This document shows positions 21,381-33,520 of a stretch of 64,000 nt of DNA, piece by piece (the first letter of the stretch is position 1; each line of letters begins with the position of its first letter). The stretch lies in contig JAUCBJ010003383.1 in the NCBI GenBank assembly GCA_032718475.1, positions 62,001 through 126,000 on the forward strand. Direction: 5' to 3'. The DNA comes from Nemertoderma westbladi. Its lineage: Eukaryota; Xenacoelomorpha; Nemertodermatida; Nemertodermatidae. Position numbers and translations under genes: made by a program. The notes beneath the pieces were generated by a model. The model did no database searches, was not told where the DNA came from, and saw only the letters and a list, made by a program, of their open reading frames with translations.

Positions 21381-23180
21381 TGTAAAAGCTTTTGCGGACA
21401 TAACAAGTCATTTTTCTCCGCAATATACCGTGTAGGTGCTTTAGCGGACATAACAAGTCATTTTTCTCCGCAATGTACCGTGTAGGTGCTTTAGCGGACC
21501 TAACAAGTCATTTTTGCCACAATGCGCCTAATACTCTAAAAGACTGGAGCTCAGATGACGAAATCTGTCAGCTGATTTTCTGTAAACGTGGAACCTCTTT
21601 TTCTGCTCAGCCAATCAGAGCGATTTTTACTTTATGTTGGACAAGGGCCTATGTAAAACCGCGCAATGCATTACGGTCTTTGTTTACCTTTTCTGAGCCT
21701 TAGAACACCGGCTTAGAATTCTTCTGTGCTTCTGTAGAAGTTTCAGACTTTGGCCAAAACATTAGATGGCTTTGATTACAAGAACGTAAATCTATTATCT
21801 CTGAGCAACACTGCAGTACTACCGATACTGTGCAACTCATACCTGGAGCACTGAACAAACTACAATCCTATTCACCGCACTATTTTACTTCTGTTTACTG
21901 TCGGTTATTAATTGTTGTATATTGATGGATATGTTGTTATATTTGGAGAATACCGATAAATAATCATAAAACCCCCAATCTTCTTGATTACTGAAGGTAA
22001 GAGGGACCGGTTACCTGTAGCAACTGCGACTTACATTATAGTGGTTTTTGTGTGAATTAAATGCTATTTCATAATCCCTACATGTGTCAGTTGCGATCTT
22101 CCTTATATATGATCAAATTCAGTGACGGTCAGCAGATCAGTGTGAAGTAGTGTGAAGTCGTGTGCAGTAGTGTGACAGATAATAAAGCATCTCCTAAAGA
22201 ATGCGCTACAGTACAGGCCACCAGAAAAAGCAGATTTCATCCAATGTGATCACATGTGAACACATTTGTTCAAGTCATCTGATTGGCAGGTTATGGCGAG
22301 TTATCTTCTAGATCACACAGCAGGAGGCAAACTTGCGGGGACCGACAAAGGCTTTGTGTGCGATGCGCTTGTATGTCTGATATCAGGTAGATGAGAGAGC
22401 CCCCAGGGCGTAACATTGCGGACATGGGCTGTATTGGTAGAGAGAGAACTACATACAAGACCACATGGAGGTTCATGGAGTGTATGGGTGGATGGGTATG
22501 TGGATGGAGGAGCCTAGACCATTGAATAATTAATTTAGTGCAGGGAGATGTCGTGCCATTAGTCTGACACCGAGAGGGCACAGAGAAACACAAGAAGATG
22601 CCTTAATATCACTAACTATAGGCCTGTCTACTAGACACTATTAACCGCACACTATAAAGGTTAACAAAATCCTTATCGCATTTCCAGCTGCAGTGAGTGA
22701 CAGTTCGCGGCAAACTACAGAGAGTTTCCAGATTACTAAGCGTTTCAAAAGTATTCAATTGTATCCTTTGGCGAAAAATTTTGGTTATTGCCAATTAAAT
22801 TATGTTCAATTATGTTCAATTGTCCCGTTCAACAACATTACATTACACTGGTACACATTTGATAAAATGTGTTCACAATTGTACAAATCTGCTTAATATT
22901 TATATTTATAAACTGTTAATATTTCCCCGAAAGTAAGTATATTTGTCAGAGATTATATAGTAACGATCAATCGAATAATACAGTAGGTCTGCACCGCAAT
23001 CACTTCAAAGCACCCGAATCCAGTCTCCCTTAACAGTGGGTGAATGATCGCGCATAGACTGGCTTCGGCTAATGTAACTTTATGTGCACTAAATACTTGT
23101 TATAGGCTAAAGTCGATTTATAAACAAGAGGACACCTAAAATTGGCAGGTTAAACTGCTAAAGGTCTGAAAGCGCGAACA
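21381..23180 (+). repeat. 3' LTR of the outer element, diverged and enlarged by an insertion
   Basis: TGTAAAAGC...GCGCGAACA. It aligns with the two 1201-bp LTRs up to about 22207 and again from about 22908. The first 140 bp show three clear units of the TTTAGCGGACATAACAAGTC repeat. About 100 bp of LTR are replaced by a 700-bp insert. Host sequence starts at 23181. Confidence 0.85.
22229..22894. mobile_element. MITE-like insert in the outer LTR
   Basis: The ends are imperfect inverted repeats: AAGCAGATTT... and TGTGAACACATTT at the left, with their reverse complements at the right (22858-22894). There is no coding capacity. A clear target duplication is not visible. Confidence 0.5.
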
Positions 23181-24550
23181 CTTCGACTTAACTTCGGTGT
23201 AATTCAGTTTAACTTCGGTTAACTTCGCGCTTTCGGTGTATAAAAATTTTTTAAAAAATTTTTAATTTATATTTATTTAATTTATATTTTTCAAAAATAT
23301 AAAATTTTTTTTCAATAATTGGTCTAGCTGACAATCTGAATATTTTAGTTTTTAAACGGGGTGCTAAAAAAATACAGTTTATTAGAATGTGACGAAGAAA
23401 ATTATGATGACGATATTTCGCTACCAATGCCATTGCTTCTATTTTCCCATATGCCATAGTTAATAATTTTTAATTTAGTAATTAAATTTAATTTGATAAT
23501 TATAGGTTGTTCAACATAAATAGTTTTAATTTTCTAACCAGTGACAGGGGCGGCGCTAGACAAAAACAAGAGGGGGGGGGTGTAAGTCAATTTGCAACGA
23601 CTTAAAATGAAACGGTTAAACTATACATGTATTACGGCTCGAAAAATTTCAAGCAGCAACCTTATTGTCACAACTAAAGTAGTAGGCTACTAACAGTACT
23701 TTATCAAAGTTTACAAAAAAATTCAATTCAACAAATTATGGTTTTAATTATTTGAATTGAATTCTACGTTTTTTTAATCCAATTTTAATCCAGTAAGTTC
23801 TTAATTATTGTACTCAATTCGATAGTTTCAACAATATCCTTTTTACATGCTATCAGTAACAATGACTCTAAAGTCTTTCATACCTAACTGTCGTTCTATC
23901 GTGACATTTTTTATTGTGTTCTATCTTGTAATCATTGTTGCATATAGCTCCACACCTACACTGTATCTGTTTTGCATATTACTTTGTAGCGTTGACCGCG
24001 ATGAGATATAGCACTGAGCTGCGCGTGCGTTTTCATCTCTTTTTCATTTAGTTAGGAAATTGACAATTTTGAATACAGTAAGTAGTCAGTATTGTAGTAC
24101 CAGTATAATAAAATAATAAATAAAATTTTGAAATTTAAACAAAGATAATTCAGAAAGGCGTATTCAAAGGCAAAGTATTCCTACTGTCTGACTACCAATA
24201 TTATAGTTAAATTCAATTTCCCTTCTTACTTTCATTACACACTGCTATCCTGTTACTGTACAACAGAAAACAGTTTCATGGTGTTTCTGTATGAACCATC
24301 TTAACCCTACGTGCCCGACTGGTGCGATTTCCAACGACTCAAATATGGCCTGATGGGGGGGCGGGGGTGTCTCACCCCCCACACCCCCTGTGGTGAGTGA
24401 GGCCAGTGTCCAGTCACTGGCCTGTGAGTGTTTTGATTTACTTGATGTATTTTTCTATTTTTAGTGATTTCCAAATGATAGCTCCGCTGTATTTGAATGA
24501 GTTTTGGGTAGACAATAATCTAGTTCGTGGAATGAAATGGTTTTTGGATG
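23181..24550. other. AT-rich non-coding region
   Basis: No gene or recognisable element. It includes a strongly A/T-palindromic stretch at 23240-23310 and short C/G runs near 23570 and 24350. Confidence 0.5.
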
Positions 24551-24551
24551 T

Positions 24552-24816
24552 AGTACTACTACAACTAGGATCGGCATGCTGCATTGCAGCTGCATTTTTA
24601 AGAATGCTGTGCCGGCTTGTTAACAAAATTGCACCGCCACAACTCCCTATCACCCATGACATTATCTAGATCATCCGCATCTTCAAGGCCAGTGTCCTTT
24701 AAGATGCGTCTCAAGAAAGTCATGGGCTATCTACCATGCTTATTCACTCCATGAGGCCGCCAAAGCACACAAGATTATGCACTGGCTGGTCCTCACGGTG
24801 AAAGCAATGTCCTGAA
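24552..24816 (-). mobile_element. RTE-type LINE, 3' fragment
   Basis: Closely similar to the end of the intact RTE copy (30675-30945), including the short TAG repeat at its 3' end. It covers only the last codons and the untranslated end. The 90-codon plus frame and 74-codon minus frame here are products of this fragment. Confidence 0.85.
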
Positions 24817-24857
24817 TGAATGGTCAACATTTGATGGCCAATCAATCATACGCAGTT

Positions 24858-25109
24858 CTAACATAGTAATAGGTTTACCCCACCACACTCAGCGCACACT
24901 TTCAGGGAATGAATTAACGCTTTATCTTCTTCTAAAGAAAATACAGGTACGAAAAATACAGTATGGAATGGAATACCGTAATCATGTCCAGCTTGCCGTA
25001 GTGACGATCCTCCCCGAACTGCTGAAACTACCTTGTCTATGGTTTCCTTATGTGTGGTCAGCATATTTTCTTGAGCCAAGTTGACGTGAATAGTCTCTAC
25101 AGTAGGCAT
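24858..25109 (-). pseudogene. Pogo/Psq-type helix-turn-helix fragment
   Basis: An 83-codon frame with KETIDKVVSAVRGGSSLRQAG followed by HDYGIPFHTV and a later EEDKALIHSLK. The order (helix, SxRqA, yGIPxxTl, then EExxL) is that of the N-terminal DNA-binding domain of pogo-like transposases and their host-derived relatives. The usual linker after the HTH is short, and nothing of the DDE nuclease follows, so this is probably a transposon remnant. Confidence 0.5.
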
Positions 25110-25646
25110 AGCTTACTAGGGTTAATTTGTAAATATTTCAATGAGTAATATATAAAGATATAAGCCTAGCGACATACCACAAAAAGCTCAGGATCAGCCG
25201 AGGAAAACAGCTTAAATACAGCTTTATAGCAATGCTGTTTGTACACAGAGGTACCGGTACAAGACTAATTATAAGAGTAGATTATCTGACTTTTCAGCCT
25301 AAGGTCGACTGTGTGGTGTACTATCTGGTTCGTTAATTTGAAATTCCCTCTATCATTGTGCAAAATCACCCCAGTGTAGAGTATGTGTGCAAAGTCACCC
25401 AACAAAAGTCAAACCCAAAATTTACAGTTTAGTAGTAGATCGGAAAATGAAATATATTTATTAAAAATAATGGAGCTTAATAAGTTTAACAAACGCTGCT
25501 CTGTACATCAGGGAATTTTCTGTACAACAATGTGCGCTATACAATATTTACAATATTATGTTCATCTGCATTAAAGTTTATGGGTGTATTTTCTTAATAA
25601 AAAAAAACGAATTATTTTAAATGAATTATTTGCATCAAACATAGCC

Positions 25647-26037
25647 TATGATTCCTTCTTAGTTGTGTTGTGGTGATTCGTTAGCTTGGCTCAGCTTCTA
25701 ACAGCAAAATGGCGGCTCATTGGTTCTATAAACATTTTATATCAGATAGAAATCATACTAATTGCATTATCCAATCGTGAATTTGATTTCACATAAACTA
25801 CAATTTTGTGCAAAGATACCCCGGCGGCAGTGCAATGTCACCCCGGTGCGGTACCCCTGTTTACGGTACATTATAATCGATTAGAAAAATTATTTCGCAA
25901 TATTGCGATGTGAGTTTTCCGGAAATGTGTCTTTTCAAGGAAATCTCCGTAAATTCCGAAAAAGAATACTTCACCCGTAGTTACGACCACAAGAGCCAAG
26001 CTAACGAATCACCACAATACAACTAAGCAGGAATCCC
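25647..26037. mobile_element. MITE-like element with about 45-bp inverted ends
   Basis: 25650-25691 is nearly the reverse complement of 25991-26035; both arms contain GTGGTGATTCGTTAGCTTGG. The interior is non-coding. Confidence 0.65.
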
Positions 26038-28840
26038 TTGTTTCTAAGTGTTTACTCTACTTGAGTTTACTCTACCTGTGTACACAGGCAAATTAGCAGG
26101 AGGTATTAAATTGTGAAAGAGTTAAAATGATTAATAATTGTTAAAATGTATTAAATTCCGCAATTGCGTTCAATATAAAACATCTAGTTAATAATGAGAT
26201 TGACAAAACGGAAAGTCACAATCATAATTTTAGTTCAAATCTTATTATTTACTATTTTATGCAATTATAATTGTGTAAATTTTTACTATTAAAAGTAAAC
26301 TTTCTATAATAAATTAATAAAATCGGAAATTTCCTGCAAAATGTTTAGGAAATTTCCTAACATTCACTGACTCATCATTATTTGTATTATATTTATTATC
26401 TGTATTTGGAAGTAAAAAAATTGCCATTTCAAGGAAAATAATATTTTGGCTTTCTGGTGGTTGTTCTAGAAATAAAATTCGAAATTTTGTTCCTAAAGCG
26501 TCGGTAAAAATATATTAAAAAGCAATAGAATATAACATCGTAGCACGAATATAGGGTCCTTATACTACGGTACGCTCTGACGCTGCCGCAAATAATTATA
26601 AAAACACGAACCTTTTTCTGTCGCGTTTGATTCTGCCGGATTCAAACCCAACCATTTAGTGAAGGTTTCAGATAAAATGTCTTCCTTAATTCTTTGTTCT
26701 CCGTTGGTTGATAGTACTAGTCCGGGTATGCCGAACAAATACAAAGCGAACACGGCGCAGGGTCGCATTATCAGGAAATATCAGTGATTTTTCAAAACTC
26801 CTGCCTGGTTTTAATATCCTACTGCATGCATTAAAGTATTCTGTAGGGTATGTACGATTTCTCACCGCAAATATAAGGAAATGCAAATTCAAAATTATAT
26901 TTTGAAATTTTTTTTCCTGATAACAAAAAATACTATTAACAAGAAAGTGAACAATAATAATAAATAATATACAACTACTAAATCCGTCTGGCTGCGCAAT
27001 AAACTTTATGTACAAAAAAAAGTTGATAATATGAATGGACTTATTTATTTCGACCACCTAAATAGATTGTTTAAGCCCGAGAATTAGTCAGAGTATAGGA
27101 AACTGTAAACATGGGAAGATTTATCTGACAGATTAAACTCCATTCGGGATGTTTAAAGAGATGCCCTATCCCTATAAAAGTCGTTGGTCGGTATATCTGC
27201 CAATGTCTCTAACACCTCCAGTTACAGTTATCTCTCAGAGACTTTTGTCTACTTCAAAACTAAGCCCAAGTAATCCCCATTTTATGAAAAAATATCTATT
27301 GCTGAGGTTTAGTTGAGTAATTTTCCAGTTTATCACGATTGAATCCGCAGTGGGTACAAACTCAAAAGGTTATCAGAATATTAAAGTGGAGGACAGAGCT
27401 GCCAGTTTCAATGGTAATATAAAAATAAAAATAAAGATTTATCTTAGATTCACCTTATTAAATATTTGATATTGGTGCCACATAATAGTTAACACTTCCG
27501 GCTGTCTGCCGATTCTTTGTTTTGAAAGTAAATCGACCGCCTTGTATTGGAAACATTCCCAGAATACAACTTGGGCGACCAGTTTAGCATAAGAATACGA
27601 ACCACACTATGTTTCTGGTGACGGATGGACAGCTTACATAAGCTCCATTAGATTACAATGCAATGCCTATTTGGACAGTAGGCCTAAGCACTACACTATA
27701 CTGAATGATAAATGATAAGTTTCATCGCATGCGCAAAGGTCCCAAAATGTGTTATTATTCTTGTAATTATGAGTATGAATAGTTCTTAACTTCTTAACTT
27801 CTTAACGTATGAGTCAGAATTTATATTTATGTCATCGTCACTCAAATTTATGTTTTTAAAGATTTGGAATCAACGTCACTCATCTATCCAATGCCACTTT
27901 CATCTCACTATAAGTTTGAAGAATAACTATGTTGCAACGTGTCCAATAACAACGGATACATTTTTCTAACACTTATAGATAAAGATTGAATTCACACAAA
28001 TTCACAGAAATAAAAAATTCAACAATTTGATGAAATGCTGAATAAAAACAATAATAAATATGAAATATCACATTTACTTTACCTGGCAGTGTAAATATAT
28101 AGATAATATAACATAACTGCAAAATAAATCGCGTTTACTGAATCTCAAAAATAAATAATAATAACTGGAGAATTGGTACGGTCTTCAGAAGTACATTTCG
28201 TCAGAGAAAGAAGCTCTGGTATTAGCTGAAACATTATACAATTCTGACGATACGATACGATAGAGTTATTTTCAACAAGAGTTGCATTGCCACTTGTTTT
28301 GCTATAATTATTTGCAATTCCTCCTGGGTCAAACAGAATGGTAGTTTTCGCAAACGTTATCTGTCGAAATCGTTATTTCTGCTGCTATCTCCTCGTGGTT
28401 TGCGTTATTATTTATAGTAGAATATTTAGCGGGTCTCTCCAACGTGGAGTTGTAGACTGGTTGATAGTGGACTGCTGGTCTAGGGAATGTCCTGCAAAAT
28501 TACAATTCATTTTATATTGAAATAATAAATTGTCGCATAGCTCATAGAAACTTAATTAACTTTTCATACATTCAGTTCATATTTTTTATGCAATGGGGTA
28601 TAACTAATAATATCATTATTATTATTATTATTATTTCATCCATATATAATCGTTAGTACAGGAGCACAATACGACAAGTACAATATGGCAATAATTAAAA
28701 TGAACAGATTAATAGTAGTTAAGTATTACGTACAAATAAGACAATATAGGTCGGTAACGGTTACTGTGGAAGGATTACAATAACAATGTAGGGTGTGTAC
28801 GAAACAAAGACCTAAGACCCAAGACCCTATGACCTAAGAC
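26038..28840. other. Non-coding AT-rich interval
   Basis: I see no gene. The overlapping minus frames at 26565-27057 have no recognised domain or consistent exon structure. A short triplet of AACTTCTT lies near 27785. Confidence 0.4.
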
Positions 28841-28844
28841 TCTA

Positions 28845-29137
28845 CAAAAGTAAGACCCCCCTGGTACAAAAGTAAGACCCCCCCTGCTACAAAAGTAAGA
28901 CCCCCCTGGTACAAAAGTAAGACGCCCTGGTACAAAAGTAAGACCCCCCCTGGTACAAAAATAAACCCCCCCCCCCTGGTACATAAGACCCCCCTGAAAC
29001 AAAAGTAAGACCCCCCCCCCCCCCTGGTACAAAAGTAAGACCACCCTGGTACAAAAGTAAGACCGCCACTGGTACAAAAGTAAGACCCCCCCCTGGTTCA
29101 AAAGTATGACCCCCCTGGTACAAAAGTAAGACCCCCT
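28845..29137 (+). repeat. 22-bp minisatellite (CTGGTACAAAAGTAAGACCCCC), left array
   Basis: About 12 units with varying C-run length. The array abuts the 3' end of the truncated RTE copy. The same unit reappears at 30456-30656 on that copy's other side. The repetitive frames (GGLTFVPGGSYFCTRG-like) are not genes. Confidence 0.9.
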
Positions 29138-29140
29138 GGT

Positions 29141-30452
29141 TACTACTACTAGGATCGGCATGCAGCATTGCAGCTGCATTATTAAGAATTCTATGCCGGC
29201 TTGTCGAGAAAATTGCGCCGCCACAACTCCCTATCACCCATGACATTTGCTAGATCATCCACATCTTCAAGGCCAGTGTCCTTTAAGATGCGTCTCAAGA
29301 AAGTCATCGGCTGTCCACCATGCTTATTCACTCCATGAGGCTGCCAAAGTACAAGATTATGCACAGGCTGGTCCTCACGGCGAAAGCAATGTCCTGCAAA
29401 GCGGAGGCGATTTTGTTCTAGTGTCAAGCTTGGGGGAACCAATGAGACACCTATAGACCTATAGAGACCTATATAGTGTCTGGTTGGAGATGTGTGCATT
29501 GTACTTGACACAATGAACCCGGCGTAGCATTCCTGTGAATGTGCCATCCAGAGATTTGGTGTCCTCAGCAGTTAGAGACCAGCATGGACTCCCATAGAGG
29601 AGTACTGGAACTACTGCTGCTCTTAATAATCGGACCTTAAGTTTCTGATTAATTCTCGGTGACTTCCAAATCCTGGAAAGCCTATTCAAGGCTGCCCATG
29701 CCTTTCCCTTACGTATTCGTACGTATACCTGACTTCATGGATCCATGATCCCAGGTAACAGAAGTCGTCCACATGCTCAAGCATACCATCTTTTGAGCTT
29801 ATGCTCATCCGATCAGAGACTTGCTGAGGACTTTCAAAGTTAACTGTCAAAATGTTGGTCTTTCTGGAGTTAATAAAAATACCAACACTAGAAGCAGCAT
29901 GTTCTAATGAGCTGAGGAGCCGTTGGGCTCCCTCTAGTGATTCTGAGAATACTCCTAAGTCATCAGCAAAGTCTAGTTCAGTTAGGTACTTGGCAGGATT
30001 TCCTCGACTTCTGGAGCCAGTAGGTGGAGTTATCATCACCCCATCATCATTATGATGATCTAAGGACATGCGTAGAACATAGTCAACCACAATTATGAAC
30101 AAGAATGGTGCAAGTGTGTCTCCCTGGAGGACGCCCCATAACACTTCAAATGGTTCTGTGTCGCCGTCAACAGTAGAGAAAATTGTTGTCGAACCATCGT
30201 ATACTGATCTGATTGCTGCAATAATTTCATCAGGAATCCCATATAATGAAAGTATGCTGAACATACGTGAGCGAGAGACTGAATCAAAGGCCTTGAAAAA
30301 GTCATCAAAGATAACAGCAAGATGCCTGTCTTTCTTTTTTGATAACTCTTCAATTATCCTTCTAAGTGCCAAAATGGGCTCCATGGTCCCACGACCTTTA
30401 CGGAACCCATTCTGATTTCCACGGAGCAGTCTCTCAATAGATCCCTGATGCA
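29141..30452 (-). mobile_element. RTE-type LINE, 5'-truncated copy
   Basis: Matches 30675-31970 of the neighbouring copy closely. It covers the RT from just before IERLLRGNQNGFRKGRG to the 3' end. The catalytic FADD motif is present, but the frame is broken near 29690 and 29540, and FVDFF has become FDDFF. Its 5' end runs straight into minisatellite. Confidence 0.9.
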
Positions 30453-30455
30453 TAA

Positions 30456-30656
30456 AAGTACAAAAGTAAGACCCCCCCTGGTACAAAAGTAAGACCCCCC
30501 CCCCCCCCCCCCCTGATACAAAAGTAAGACCCCCCTGGTACAAAAGTAAGACCCCCCTGGTACAAAAGTTAGACCCCCCTGGTACAAAAGTAAGACCCCC
30601 CCTGGTACAAAAGTAAGACCCCGCCTGGTACATAAGTAAGACCCCCGTGGTACAAC
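30456..30656 (+). repeat. 22-bp minisatellite, right array
   Basis: About eight units of the same sequence as 28845-29137, with a C run of about 20 at 30495-30513. It lies between the truncated RTE copy and the 3' end of the longer one. Confidence 0.9.
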
Positions 30657-30674
30657 CCTGTCAAACACAGTAGA

Positions 30675-33520
30675 GTACTACTACTAGGATCGGCATGCTG
30701 CATTGCAGCTGCATTTTTAAGAATGCTGTGCCGGCTTGTCAACAAAATTGCACCGCCACAACTCCCTATCACCCATGACATTTGCTAGATCATCCGCATC
30801 TTTAAGGCCAGTGTCCTTTAAGATGCGTCTCAAGAAAGTCATGGGCTGTCCACCATGCTTATTCACTCCATGAGGCTGCCAAAGTACAAGATTATGCACT
30901 GGCTGATCCTCACGGCGAAAGCAATGTCCTGCAAAGCGGAGGCGATTTTGTTCTAGTGTCAAGCTTGGGGGAACCAATGAGACACCTCCAATGTTATATA
31001 GTGTCTGGTTGGAGATGTGTGCATTGTACTTGACACAATGAACCCGGCGTAGCATTCTTGTGAATGTGCCATCCAGAGATTTGGTGTCCTCAGCAGTTAG
31101 AGCCCAGCATGGACTCCCGTAGAGGAGTACTGGAACTACTGCTGCTCTAAATAATCGGACCTTAAGTTTCCGATTAATTCTCGGTGACTTCCAAATCCTG
31201 GAAAGCCTATTCAAGGCTGCCCATGCCTTTCCCTTACGTATTCGAAGGTCCTCACCTGACTTCCGGATCCATGATCCCAGGTAACAGAAGTCGTCCACAT
31301 GCTCAAGCATACCATCCTTTGAGGTTATGCTCATCCGATCAGAGACTTGCTGAGGACTTTCAAAGTTAACTGTCAGAATTTTGGTCTTTCTGGAGTTAAT
31401 AAAAAGACCAACACTAGAAGCAGCATGTTCTAATGAGCTGAGGAGCCGTTGGGCTCCCTCTAATGATTCTGAGAGTACTCCTAAGTCATCAGCAAAGTCT
31501 AGATCAGTTAGGTACTTGGCAGGATTTCCTCGACTTCTGGAGCCAGTAGGTGGAGTTATCATCACCCCATCATCATTATAATGATCTAAGGACATGCGTA
31601 GAACATAGTCAACCACAATAATGAACAAGAATGGTGCAAGTGTGTCTCCTTGGAGGACGCCCCATAACACTTCAAATGGTTCTGTGTCACCGTCAACAGT
31701 AGACACAAATGTTGTCGAACCATCGTATACTGATCTGATTGCTGCAATAATTTCATCAGGAATCCCATATAATGAAAGTATGCTGAACATACGTGAGCGA
31801 GAGACTGAATCAAAGGCCTTGAAGAAGTCAACAAAGATAACAGCCAGATGCCTGTCTTTCTTTTTTGATAACTCTTCAATTATCCTTCTAAGTGCCAAAA
31901 TGGGCTCCATGGTCCCACGACCTTTACGGAACCCATTCTGATTTCCACGGAGCAGTCTCTCAATGGGATCCCTGATGCGATTTAATAGAATCCTATTGTA
32001 TAGCTTTGCAGCAATCGAGATCAATGAGATTCCCCGAAAAGAACCATAGAGTGTTAGGTTGCCCTTCTTGGGAACTGGCACCAACTTATTTGTTTTCATT
32101 TCTTGTGGGACTCTTGTTGTTCGGTACATGTCTACTATGATGGGATAGATGAGCTTTAAACACTCAGGTATTTTAAAGACCTCAGGGGGAACACCATCTA
32201 CTCCACTGGCACGATTGGTCTTAATGCTCTTTGCAGCAGCCTTCACTTCTGCAAAAGAGATATCGCCAATGGGAATATCTGGGAGTACAGACTCAGACAC
32301 TTTTACTTCTATAAAGTTATCAGGCAATACCCTGTCATTATTGAGGAGCTTTTCAAAGTGGGCTTTCCAACCATTGAGGCGATCGGCTGGTGATTCAGCC
32401 TTAACCTTGGTGGTTGGTTGGCTTTTCCGCCCAGTAAGCAGATTGATCGATTTCCATGCCTGGGATGATTGCCTGCTGTCGTCAGCATCATTGATGGCAT
32501 CAACCTGTTGGTTTATTAGCTCCTGTAGATTAGCAGAGTACTGCCTGTTCAGGGACCTAGATGCAGCCTTAACTGCATTCTTGGCCGCTGTAGTCTGTTT
32601 GAGTCGGGACTCTTTCTGCGCCTTATGAAGGTCATTTCGGCACTTCTGAATTTTGTTGTCAGTCCAGGGGGCCCTTTTCCTGTTTAGAGGGTATACAGGA
32701 ACTGTTTCTGCAGCTGCTAACTTAACTGCTTCTGTAAAAGCAGTATAGCCCTCACAGTGATCTGCCGCCTCAGAGGCAAGAGCCTCATACCTGTTGCTCA
32801 GCTGTAGTGTGAAGCTGGATCTCACACTTGGCTGTTGCAACAGAGAGGACCAGTCATGCCGCGGCAAGGCAGATTTCGTTGTTCTGCTAGCACGCAGACT
32901 AAGTCTTACCTTGGCCACAATAAGACGGTGATCACTGGAGAAGGGTCGAAGTGTAAATGCATTACAGTCTTGTATAGAGCTCCTGTATTTCCTACGAAAC
33001 AGAATATGGTCTATCTGGGACTTGTGACCACTGGGTCCACTATGAGTCCATAGCTTTCCAGTTCGCTTCTTGAACTGGGTTCCAGCCGAAAACAATCCAT
33101 TTCCAGAGATAAAATCCTGAAGATGGACAGAATTTCGGTTAACACTATTGCTATAGACCCAGGGCGATGTAGGTGATTGATGCAGACTTGCATTAAAGTC
33201 TCCCAGGAATGTTAAGAATGCATGCTGATCCACTCCATCATTAGCTGCTTGTAGATTGTGGTAGAAATTTTCCACCTCCTCTACAGGGGCAACACTAGTT
33301 GGAGAATAGCACACAATCAGAACCACCTTAGGAAACTTCTTAGCCAGTCTTCCAGAACATGAGAAGTGGCAACGGATGATGCGGTTAGAGATTTGGTCTA
33401 TTTTGTCCAATGCTGCATTTGCAGTTGGATTCATCAATAGACCAATTCCACCATTGCCACTATCATCTGCTGACGCGAGGGCGAGTCGCAAGAGTACAGC
33501 CTGATAGCAGTACCATGTTG
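30675..33520 (-). mobile_element. RTE-type LINE, long copy, 5'-truncated in the endonuclease
   Basis: The 3' end is at a TAG repeat (30675-30685). The element holds one long ORF for endonuclease and RT with no separate ORF1, as in the RTE clade. The recognisable part starts about 33505, inside the endonuclease, so the first part of that domain is missing. Confidence 0.85.

Larger units (their letters stand above)
1..23180 (+). mobile_element. Outer giant LTR retroelement (probable BEL/Pao family), 5' part outside window, split by the 2204-19198 insertion
   Basis: The outer copy consists of 1-2203 plus 19204-23180. Its contents in order are ORF A, ORF B, ORF C/D, a 75-bp non-coding end, a purine-rich GGGAGCGG and a 3' LTR (21381-23180) with TG...CA ends. 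Its last 430 bp and its LTR are homologous to the corresponding parts of the inner element, so both belong to one family. It is the older copy: ORF C/D carries a TAA, a 10-bp repeat frameshift and a TGA, and its LTR has diverged and taken up another insertion. The 5' LTR and presumably gag-pol lie left of the window, so the BEL/Pao assignment rests on the inner copy. Confidence 0.75.

Noticed and set aside
26565-27057. Two overlapping minus ORFs as a host gene
   Set aside because: No domain, no convincing splice sites and strong AT bias.
28775-29246. Minus ORFs of GGLTFVPGGSYFCTRG type
   Set aside because: Readings of the 22-bp minisatellite with no domain.
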